Positions 50,275 through 58,549 of a DNA stretch of 64,000 nt are shown here, one piece after another. The notes below the pieces were generated by a model that made no database searches, was not told the DNA's origin, and worked only from the letters and a program-made list of their open reading frames with translations. This stretch comes from Caulochytrium protostelioides (taxonomy: Eukaryota > Chytridiomycota > Caulochytriomycetes > Caulochytriales > Caulochytriaceae), in NCBI GenBank assembly GCA_003615045.1, contig ML014117.1:186001-250000 (forward strand). The letters are read 5' to 3'. Each line of letters starts with the position of its first letter. Within the stretch, counting starts at the first letter, position 1. The translations under genes and the position numbers were made by a program.

Positions 50275-51738
50275 TCAAATCAGCTCGAGGTAGTTGCCGG
50301 GCACATCACCCTCGCGGCCGTCCACTGTTCGGCCCCGCCACCAATCGTTCACGTCGTCGGTACGCCGTAGGATGGTTAGCACATCGCCGCGGCGGAACGA
50401 CAGATCCGAAGCCCGCTCGCCCTGGTAATCGAACAACGCGCGGGCCCGCTCCTCCATTGATTTCGCGGGGCTCGGCTGGAAGGATGACGACGGAACAGGT
50501 GAGGTAGCCGCGCCGGAACCAAACAACATGCGCTGCTTCTCGGCGATCGCCGAGGAAGCGCGACGGGATGACATAGGCTCAGCCGCCGGAGCCGCCGGGA
50601 ATGCGGCGCCGCCCACCGTACACGTGGACGTGGGACTGATGTAGCGAGACTCGGTGATGGGCGTCGTCGTCGCCGTGAACTGCGTGTTGGCCTTGTTGTG
50701 GCCCGTGTACCCGTAGGACGAGGAGTTTACGGAGCCGGCAACCGAGTCGCCGATCGATCCTGCGTCCGAGAACGATCCCGAGATCTCGCTGGAGCGTACG
50801 GGCGGCATAGTCGACGTCGCCGTCTTGGGCGGGGTACGGGAGGGCGTGACGACGCCGAGCGACGCCGTATTAAGCTCCGGGGTGAGCTGCGTCGGCTCCA
50901 CGTTGACCGGCGCCACGCCCATGTGGCTCATGGCATTAAAGCGCTCATGCAGTACGGCAAAGAGCGGCGCGCACTGTGGCGGCGCAGGGATCTGACCGCT
51001 CAGAAGCATGGATGGAGTCACTTCGCCGTTGGCGGGCGCATATTCGCCGGCGATCGCGCGGTTGAACTCGGGCCGGGCCATCAGAATCGTGCCCTCTAGA
51101 GAGATACCGGCAAATGCGCCCTTCGACTTTGAGTATGAGTACATGGGCGCGGGGTTGAGGATTGCTGAGGCGACATCGCCCGACCGGCCAATCGGGCCCG
51201 CGGCCACGGCGACCTGTGCGCCCAGGGTGATGTTGCCGGCGCGACTCATGGCGCGGACCGCAGAGTCCTTCATGAGCAAGAAAACGACGTCAGTCAGCGT
51301 GGCGCCGATCTGCGCACCAAACCCGACGCCTGCAACGGAGAGACCCGCCGGGCAGGACCACGCATTTTCGCCGTGAGTATACGTGTCCGCGCGCCGCCGG
51401 GCAATCACAACGCCGTTCCCGACGCGGCCTGACCATAGCGCGCCGGCTTTGAGAAAGGTGATTACAGCGATGCCTTTAGCTCGCGCAAGCAGCTCATTCG
51501 GGATCAGTGCGTTCTCCGGACTGCTGATCGCAGGGGCAATGAAGCTCCTGAGGATCGAGGTGGCTCGCTCGACTTCGCGGTCAACATTGCCGGGAAGAGG
51601 TGAGTGGGTGGCCCAGCGCCCGCCGGCGCCCGCCGTGTTGGCAAGGCCTTGAATTCGCTGTGAAAAGGTTCGGAGCGTATGCTTGGCCGGTTCCAGCGAC
51701 GAGCGCCGACCAGCGGCGGACGAAGCATCGGTATCCAT
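50275..51738 (-). CDS. SYLF-SH3 protein (Ysc84/Lsb3/SH3YL1 family)
   Basis: A single 487-aa exon. Residues about 35-270 are the SYLF (DUF500) lipid-binding domain: ILRSFIAPAISSPENALIPN, LLARAKGIAVITFLKAGALW, GRVGNGVVIARR, CPAGLSVAGVGFGAQIGATL, TDVVFLLMKDSAVRAMSRAG and YSYSKSKGAFAGISLEGTIL, all in family order. A Ser/Thr/Pro-rich linker spans 290-425. A C-terminal SH3 closes the protein (about 430-487: RARALFDYQGERASDLSFRR, DWWRGRTVDGREGDVPGNYL). In yeast Ysc84/Lsb3 bind phosphoinositides and actin and join Las17 and Sla1 at endocytic patches. Start, end and domain order match the fungal family. Confidence 0.93.
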   Translation of the reverse strand: MDTDASSAAGRRSSLEPAKHTLRTFSQRIQGLANTAGAGGRWATHSPLPGNVDREVERATSILRSFIAPAISSPENALIPNELLARAKGIAVITFLKAGALWSGRVGNGVVIARRRADTYTHGENAWSCPAGLSVAGVGFGAQIGATLTDVVFLLMKDSAVRAMSRAGNITLGAQVAVAAGPIGRSGDVASAILNPAPMYSYSKSKGAFAGISLEGTILMARPEFNRAIAGEYAPANGEVTPSMLLSGQIPAPPQCAPLFAVLHERFNAMSHMGVAPVNVEPTQLTPELNTASLGVVTPSRTPPKTATSTMPPVRSSEISGSFSDAGSIGDSVAGSVNSSSYGYTGHNKANTQFTATTTPITESRYISPTSTCTVGGAAFPAAPAAEPMSSRRASSAIAEKQRMLFGSGAATSPVPSSSFQPSPAKSMEERARALFDYQGERASDLSFRRGDVLTILRRTDDVNDWWRGRTVDGREGDVPGNYLELI

Positions 51739-52717
51739 GATGGGGTTTCGGTACTAAAGAAAACGGGGATGTCGGAGATTTGGGCAGTCAGTAGTAACGA
51801 ACGAGGCGCCTCAACTCGGGATGGTGGATTTACCAGCGTATGCGCAAGACGAAGCGTCGCCAAGACCGACACGGGACGCGGGATGCACAGGATCGCTATT
51901 TTGATCAGCGTTGGTCTTCCTGACGTGAAACCCCATCGTTTCATGTGAACGGCGACCGGTCAACTCCGTTCAAGGGTGTGGGGGACGCCCCACTGCTGGC
52001 ATTTAACTGATGAGCACGGCAGCGCAGAAAAAAAAAAAAGCTTCTTTCACAGCTGAGCCACTCGTGCACCGCCACAGCTATCGCCGTATTTCCGTCACGG
52101 CCACGTGGCTTGGCCAAGGACCGTATTTCGACTGATGAGATTGAGAGAGTAGAGAGAAGGTTGATAGTCAAAGTTTAGGAATACACCCCTGGCGAACATG
52201 TAAGCTTCAGCTATACGTGTCCTCACGGTCGAGATCGCCCTATAACGAGGGTTCCCGAGCCCAGACCGGTATTTATCCTTTCGCTCACCAGCGCAAATCA
52301 CCTTTTACGCCGAGCGATCTTGGTGTTCCCTAACGTCGGGGTAGTTCCATGTTTGGGAGTCGCTCGAAGGCGTGAACTACTTCATCTATCGGGTGGTCCT
52401 TGAATTAAGACGTACTGGACCTCGCTCTTGTTCGAGGGTTGTTACGAGCTCCTTCATACTTCGGGCGGTCACTGGATTACGGAGTGTCGGGGCAGAACCT
52501 TGTTCGAGGGGCAGCGGTGCTTACTGTGCGCCCGCTACAACGGCTGAGCCACGTGGCGGCCACCCCTTTCATCGGCCGGTCGTCTTACATCCGAAACGAG
52601 GGGCCCAAACAGCAACAGCATGACAGGCGTATAATAGTGGGCCGCCTTAGCGGCCGCGGGCGCCTTGGAGGCCGTGGGCGCCGCCATGGACCTGGGAAAA
52701 CGTCGTAGACGTGGTAA
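51739..52717. other. Less GC-rich region left of the Fanzor relic
   Basis: After the SYLF-SH3 promoter the DNA from about 51,950 is much less GC-rich than the surroundings. It contains an A-run at 52,026 and two copies of CTTGTTCGAGGG-like sequence near 52,420 and 52,499. It may belong to the same mobile element as the Fanzor relic, but I recognise no coding remains here. Confidence 0.4.
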
Positions 52718-53068
52718 CGCGATCTGAAGGAGGCGCTGTAGCAACTGTTGGCCGATAGCTTCAAAGGCACAGCGCTCGCCGCGCACCACGGCTTCCTGGA
52801 GGTGTGGCTCGCCACGTATGAGCCGCTATGGGCCGAGTACTTCAAACCGCGCTGGGCGCACCAGCGCCTGCGGCTATACGGCGACAAGCAGCGCTCGCCC
52901 CAATTCTTGTGGTGTGAAGCCACCCACGGCAAGTTGGTGAACCGCGATCTCAATGCCGCGTTGAACATCTGAGGCCGCCTGGCCTGACCCGTCAGCCCGG
53001 CGGCGCTGTGTCGCATCCCTGGGCAAGCTCCAGTGCAGCCCAAGGTTGGCAAGCTCATCCGACAATGA
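52718..53068 (+). mobile_element. Fanzor (eukaryotic TnpB/IS607-type RNA-guided nuclease) relic
   Basis: One + strand frame carries recognisable Fanzor remains. LATYEPLWAEYFKPRWAHQR then RLYGDKQRS resembles the central helical segment of algal and fungal Fanzors. Directly after it come LWCEATHGKLVNRDLNAALN and I, the last RuvC motif with its diagnostic RD-NAA-NI pattern next to the zinc-ribbon remnant. The frame continues with ALCRIPGQAPVQPKVGKLIR, like the family's C-terminal tail. The two conserved parts are abutted: most of the catalytic core is gone and several stops interrupt the frame, so it is an inactive fossil. The surrounding DNA is less GC-rich than the host genes. I cannot see the element's ends or a transposase. 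The family call rests on remembered motif patterns, not a search. Confidence 0.7.
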
Positions 53069-53097
53069 ACCGACTGCGCTACTCGCTCCGGCGGGAC

Positions 53098-53114
53098 CCC
53101 TGGGGGTACCAGGG
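53098..53114 (+). repeat. Small hairpin just downstream of the Fanzor relic
   Basis: CCCTGG (53098-53103) and CCAGGG (53109-53114) flank a GGGTA loop, about 30 bases after the relic's last stop. TnpB and Fanzor loci carry their guide RNA and element end in this position, so it could be a leftover of that end. Confidence 0.4.
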
Positions 53115-54076
53115 TATAGTGTTCATGTGAGGTGAGCATGGGTCTATAGATGCTTGAAATGAGTATATTTCGAGTAGACCATCGGATGATGTCCCCTGTC
53201 TGCCTCTCGTACGTGGCGGTCACGACAAGGGGCCATGCTTTTTGCAAGCGCCTGTTGCCCGGCTGCGCCACACGCCACGAATGGTCGGACGTCCACGTCG
53301 GCCGAAGGCAAAAAAAAAAAGAAAGGACCGCGATGGACAGCAGACTCCGACGCCGAAGAAGCAATCACATGTCGGTCTATACAGCGCGTTGACAGCCGAA
53401 TCCGTGGGCCCAGAGGGCTGTCCCGCATCGCATCGCACATCCAACAGTCGCCACCATACTGCTTCTGGCGTTGTGTGCCAGTGTCGAGCTGGCTTTGTTT
53501 CGTCGTCAGGCCGCTCTCGTGCGACCTCTACTTGCCATACCCACATCGCCCCTCGACCTCTGTTGTCACATAGCACTCGAGCCCACGCTAGACGACGTGT
53601 GTGTACCAGCGTTCCCTACCCTCCTTCTGTGCTGAATCGCTGGAGCCGACCCCGTCCGCCTGGCCAGCCGCCGTCGTTGACGGCGTGTCCTGCGAGACGG
53701 CATCGCCTCTGTCACGAGCGAGCGGCCATCCCGGGACGGTCCCGTATCTCCGCCACGCGCGCATGTCGCCGCCCCTTCTCACTTCGTGCGCCTACGACGG
53801 CGTTCGATACCCACAGTGATCCCTCGGCGCGCGTCGTGACCTCTGACACGAGAGGCCTCTGCTCGTCTCCTTGCAGCCGCGTGGGCGGGCCACCGGCCCC
53901 CTTGTTAGTGCGGCATTGAACTCGCCAATCATTGACCCATTGAGCCAACCTGGTGTGGCTTAGTCGGGCCTCGTCTGGTCTGACCCCGTCATACGGATAC
54001 TGGGCGACCCGCATTTAAGGCGAACCCTGAGGCGAACCTAAGGGGACCGGCCTGCGGCCTGCTTGGCACCCTCACG
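53115..54076. other. Intergenic upstream of RPC2
   Basis: Contains an A-rich run near 53,310. No gene recognised; promoter of RPC2. Confidence 0.5.
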
Positions 54077-57000
54077 ATGGTCGCCGTGACTTCGAGCGCT
54101 GCCGCGGCGCGTGCGCCCCTGGCGGCAATGCCGCCCTCCGGAGCCAGCGCAGCGGCCATGGCGAACGGCAAGAAGCCGCTGCCCGGCCGCGGCGCTGGCA
54201 CCTCGATCCTCGAGACAGACGTGATCGGCCGCGACGACATGCGGTATCACGGCAAGAAGCTCTCGGACCCAATCAACACGGCCGACGACAAGTGGCGCCT
54301 GCTGCCCGCATTTCTGCAGACGCGCGGCCTGATCAAGCAGCACATTGACTCGTTCAACTACTTTTGCGAGGTCGACATTAAGAACATCATGCGCGCGTCG
54401 CGCGAGGTCCGGTCCGACGTGGACCCCACGTTCTTTCTGCGGTTCCGCGATATCCGCGTCCAGAAACCCGCCGTCACCGACCACCATACCGCCGTCGGCT
54501 ACGAGCTAACGCCGCACGAGTGCCGGCTGCGCGATGTCACGTATGCGGGCTCGATCTTTGTAGACATCGAGTACGTCCGCGGCAAGACGCTCGTGCGCCA
54601 GTCCAACATCGAGATCGCCCGCATGCCTATCATGCTCAAGTCGAGTCGCTGCATCCTAACTGGGAAGGCCCCGGCCGAGGTCGCCGCCGCGGGCGAATGC
54701 CCCCTGGACCCGGGCGGATACTTTATTATCCGCGGCACCGAGAAGGTGATTCTGATCCAGGAGCAGCTGAGCAAGAATCGAATCATTGTCGAGACCGATC
54801 GCGTTGGCTGCATCACGGCGAACGTCACGAGTTCCACGCACGAAAAAAAGTCGAAGACCTACGTCGCGATCACCAAGACCGGCCGCGCCGTCGTGCGTCA
54901 CAACAGTTTCCAGACCGAGGTGCCGTTGCCCGTGGTCCTTAAGGCGATGGGCATCGAGTCCGACCGCGGCATCGCGGAGCTGGTCTGCGGCTACAACAAG
55001 GACTACCTGGACTTGTTTGCGCCCACTTTGGAGGGCGCGGCCGGCGGCAACACGAGCGGCGACGGCGTGATGGTCCGCACGCAGCAGGAAGCGCTCGAGT
55101 GGCTCAGCGGGCGCATCCGCATCCCCATGCGGTTCGGCGGCCCGCCCAAAGACCGCATCGAGGAAGTGAAGGACCTGCTGGCGACGACGCTCCTGGCGCA
55201 TATCCCTATCGAGATGCACCACGGCGTCCCCAGTTACCAGGCAAAAGCGGTGTACCTCGGGGTCATGACGCGCCGCTGCCTGCAGGCGATCAAAAACGGC
55301 GGTCTCGTGGACGACCGCGACTTTGTCGGCAACAAGCGTCTCGAGCTGGCGGGACAGCTGCTGAGTCTGCTCTTCGAGGACCTGTTCCGCTCGTGGTGCT
55401 CGACACTGAAGCGCGCGGTGGACATGGGGCTCAAAAAGACTCAGCGCACCAACCGTTTCGAGCCCAAACTTGTGATCACCCAGACCTCGCGATTTATCAC
55501 GGACGGCCTGTTCCGCGCCATCAGCTCTGGCAACTGGAATGTCAAGCGGTTCAAGATGGAGCGGTCCGGCGTGACCCAGGTGCTGTCGCGTCTCTCCTAC
55601 GTCTCCGCGCTGGGCATGCTGACGCGAATCGCGTCGCAATTCGAAAAGACCCGTAAAGTCTCGGGTCCGCGGTCTCTCCAGACCTCGCAGTGGGGCATGC
55701 TGTGCCCGAGCGACACGCCCGAAGGTGAGGCCTGCGGTCTGATCAAGAACTTGGCCCTCATGGCGCACATCACGATCGATACCGACGACGCCGCCCTGCG
55801 CCGCTTGCTGCTCATGCTGGGCACGGTCGAGCTGACCACGCTCGTCGGCACGGACCTCTTTGCGACAGCGCAGACGTACCTCGTCTTCCTGAACGGCGTG
55901 ATTGTCGGCGTGCATCACCAGCCGCGCCGATTGCTGCGACAGTTCCGGCGTCTGCGCCGCGCCGGCCGCGTCCCGCCGCTCGTGTCCGTCTACCTCTCCA
56001 CCAACCACCAGACCATCAACATCAGCAGCGACGGCGGCCGCGTCTGCCGGCCCTTGATCGTCGTCGAGCGCGGCCGTCCGCTTATTACGGCGCTCGAGGT
56101 CCAGGATATCATCCAGGGCCACAAGACCTTCGACGATCTGATTAACGAGGGCAAGATCGAGTTCCTCGACGTCAACGAGGAAACCGATGCCAACATCGCC
56201 ATCACTGAAGCCGACATTGTGTACCATCCCGAGGAGAGTGCCCTATTTACTAAAGCGGCGCAGCGCCCCGATCTCTTCACTGACGTTGATCTCATCCCGC
56301 TGAACACCACCCATCTCGAGATCGCGCCGTTCACGGTGCTCGGCGCCGTGGCGGGCCTGATTCCGTACCCGCACCACAACCAAAGTCCGCGCAACACCTA
56401 TCAGTGCGCGATGGGCAAGCAAGCGATTGGCGCGATCGCATATAATCAGTTACGCCGCATCGACACGCTGCTCTACCTCATGGTCTACACCCAGCAGCCG
56501 ATGGTCCGCACGCGCACGATCGAAATGATCGGCTACGATAAGGTTCCGGCGGGCCAGACGGCGACCGTCGCGGTCATGTCCTACTCGGGGTACGACATCG
56601 AGGACGCGCTCGTGCTCAACAAGGGTGCCCTGGACCGCGGCTTCGGCCGCTGCCAGGTGATGCGCAAGTTTGCCACGCAGATCAAGACATATGCCAACCA
56701 TACCTTTGACCGCATCGGCGACGCGCAGTACGACGCGAAGGGCGTCGTGCTCGCCAAGTTTGCCGCCCTTGAGGTCGACGGCATCGCCGCCGTCGGCGAA
56801 AAGATCCGCACCGGCCAGATCTACGTCAACAAGCAGAGCCCCATCGACAGCAGTCTGTCGTCGGGCACGCACCCCGGCGAAGGTGGCGGCGTCCAGACGA
56901 TTCAGTTCAAGCCGTGCCCGGGCGTCTACAAGTACCCGGGCGACTACTCGGTGGTGGACCAGGTCTGCATCACGCGCAACGAGGAGGACCAGATGATCAT

Positions 57001-57757
57001 CAAGACCCTGATCCGGCAGACGCGTCGCCCTGAACTCGGCGACAAGTTCAGTTCGCGGCACGGCCAGAAGGGCGTGTGCGGCATCATTGTGAACGCCGAA
57101 GACATGCCCTTCGCCGACTCCGGCGTCATGCCCGACATCATCATGAACCCGCACGGTTTCCCGTCGCGTATGACGGTCGGCAAGATGATTGAGCTCCTGG
57201 CGGGCAAGGCCGGCGTGTTGAAGGGCGAGCTGCAGTACGGCACGTGCTTTGGCGGCTCGAAGGTCGAGGACATGAGTCGCATCCTCATTCAGCACGGCTA
57301 CTCGTACTCGGGCAAAGACTACGTGACCTCGGGCATCACGGGTGAGCCGTTGCAGGCGTACATCTTCTTTGGGCCCATCTACTACCAGAAGCTGAAGCAC
57401 ATGGTCATGGATAAGATGCACGCGCGGTCCCGCGGACCTCGCGCGACGCTGACACGCCAGCCCACGGAAGGCCGATCCCGCGAGGGCGGACTACGTGTCG
57501 GCGAGATGGAGCGCGACTGCCTCATTGGCCACGGCACGGCGTCCCTGCTCATCGAGCGGCTGCTGTACTCGAGCGACGTGTACGACATGCAAGTCTGCCA
57601 GGAGTGCGGGCTGATCGGTGGCTGGCAGGGGTACTGCCCATACTGCAAGCACCGCTCGGGCGTCGCGAGCGTCAAGGTGCCCTACGCGTGCAAGCTGCTC
57701 TTCCAGGAAATGATGGCCATGAATGTCGTGCCGCGTGTCCGCGTCGGGCCACTGTAA
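54077..57757 (+). CDS. RPC2: RNA polymerase III second-largest subunit (RPC2/RET1)
   Basis: A single 1226-aa exon, slightly longer than yeast Ret1 (1149 aa) because of an Ala-rich start. Pol III-specific stretches include LRDVTYAGSIFVDIEYVRGK, ECPLDPGGYFIIRGTEKVIL and IQEQLSKNRIIVE, nearly identical to Ret1. Core catalytic motifs are present: WGMLCPSDTPEGEACGLIKN, SYSGYDIEDALVLNKGALDR, LGDKFSSRHGQKGVCGIIVN and DIIMNPHGFPSRMTVGKM. A C-terminal zinc site uses C1174, C1177, C1187 and C1190 (CQECGLIGGWQGYCPYC), and the protein ends KLLFQEMMAMNVVPRVRVGP then L. With RPC1 it forms the active centre transcribing tRNA, 5S and U6 genes. T-rich DNA follows the stop. Confidence 0.97.
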   Translation: MVAVTSSAAAARAPLAAMPPSGASAAAMANGKKPLPGRGAGTSILETDVIGRDDMRYHGKKLSDPINTADDKWRLLPAFLQTRGLIKQHIDSFNYFCEVDIKNIMRASREVRSDVDPTFFLRFRDIRVQKPAVTDHHTAVGYELTPHECRLRDVTYAGSIFVDIEYVRGKTLVRQSNIEIARMPIMLKSSRCILTGKAPAEVAAAGECPLDPGGYFIIRGTEKVILIQEQLSKNRIIVETDRVGCITANVTSSTHEKKSKTYVAITKTGRAVVRHNSFQTEVPLPVVLKAMGIESDRGIAELVCGYNKDYLDLFAPTLEGAAGGNTSGDGVMVRTQQEALEWLSGRIRIPMRFGGPPKDRIEEVKDLLATTLLAHIPIEMHHGVPSYQAKAVYLGVMTRRCLQAIKNGGLVDDRDFVGNKRLELAGQLLSLLFEDLFRSWCSTLKRAVDMGLKKTQRTNRFEPKLVITQTSRFITDGLFRAISSGNWNVKRFKMERSGVTQVLSRLSYVSALGMLTRIASQFEKTRKVSGPRSLQTSQWGMLCPSDTPEGEACGLIKNLALMAHITIDTDDAALRRLLLMLGTVELTTLVGTDLFATAQTYLVFLNGVIVGVHHQPRRLLRQFRRLRRAGRVPPLVSVYLSTNHQTINISSDGGRVCRPLIVVERGRPLITALEVQDIIQGHKTFDDLINEGKIEFLDVNEETDANIAITEADIVYHPEESALFTKAAQRPDLFTDVDLIPLNTTHLEIAPFTVLGAVAGLIPYPHHNQSPRNTYQCAMGKQAIGAIAYNQLRRIDTLLYLMVYTQQPMVRTRTIEMIGYDKVPAGQTATVAVMSYSGYDIEDALVLNKGALDRGFGRCQVMRKFATQIKTYANHTFDRIGDAQYDAKGVVLAKFAALEVDGIAAVGEKIRTGQIYVNKQSPIDSSLSSGTHPGEGGGVQTIQFKPCPGVYKYPGDYSVVDQVCITRNEEDQMIIKTLIRQTRRPELGDKFSSRHGQKGVCGIIVNAEDMPFADSGVMPDIIMNPHGFPSRMTVGKMIELLAGKAGVLKGELQYGTCFGGSKVEDMSRILIQHGYSYSGKDYVTSGITGEPLQAYIFFGPIYYQKLKHMVMDKMHARSRGPRATLTRQPTEGRSREGGLRVGEMERDCLIGHGTASLLIERLLYSSDVYDMQVCQECGLIGGWQGYCPYCKHRSGVASVKVPYACKLLFQEMMAMNVVPRVRVGPL

Positions 57758-58549
57758 GTTTTTTTTCTTTTCGACGTGACAGCCTATGAACGAATATACA
57801 GGTCTTCCCTTGAGACGACTTAACACGAACACCATACTCTGATGCCCCAGGGGTCCCCCTGCCCAAGGCAGTAGCGCATTTGGCGCGAGACGACGGAACG
57901 ACCGTCGTGTCCCGGGGTTTCACGTTGCTCAGTATCCGATTCATCCCGGCATGCACCTGGGTCCAATAATATTTCGTTTAAAGTTCGATTAGATCATGAC
58001 AATCCTTTGACATGACGATATTTTGATACGATTAATTAACAGATTGGTGGCTACAACCATACTTCGGAGCATCCGTCCTCACTAGATGGGAGGCGATTAT
58101 GGTCTCAGCATCGTGTACTATGGACGAAAACATCTATTAAACGGCGTGTGCCTGGGACTCACCGAGAAAGTGAAGATGAGTCAACGAGAAAAGAGGGAGA
58201 CAAGAGAAAAGGAGTGTGGGCAGAACGGCGAACGGCAGACAACAAGGCGCATTCAGCACCCAGCCGTCAGAAAGCGCGAACCATGACCCGAGCGTCGAAT
58301 ATGTGAAAGTGAGAAAAGGATAGTAGAGTAAGAGGCGATGCAAGAGCGGGATGGAGCGGAGGCCAACCGGTCGGGTGAAAAACGACCCGTCACGGGGGAG
58401 CATGCAAAAGAGAATGAACATGGAGCATGGATTGTTTATCGCCATTCAGACATAGGACGCACCCGAGCAGAAGCAATCCAGCGCGAGACCGCTCTTCACG
58501 AGATGCCGCCGCGCAGACCAGAAAGGGTCCTTTTGAAGCTCTACTTGAT
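57758..58549. other. Intergenic between convergent RPC2 and the RCK kinase
   Basis: Less GC-rich than average, purine-rich at 58,170-58,420. No gene seen. Confidence 0.5.

Noticed and set aside
54656-56227. A 523-codon frame antisense to RPC2
   Set aside because: Shadow frame under a highly conserved coding region.
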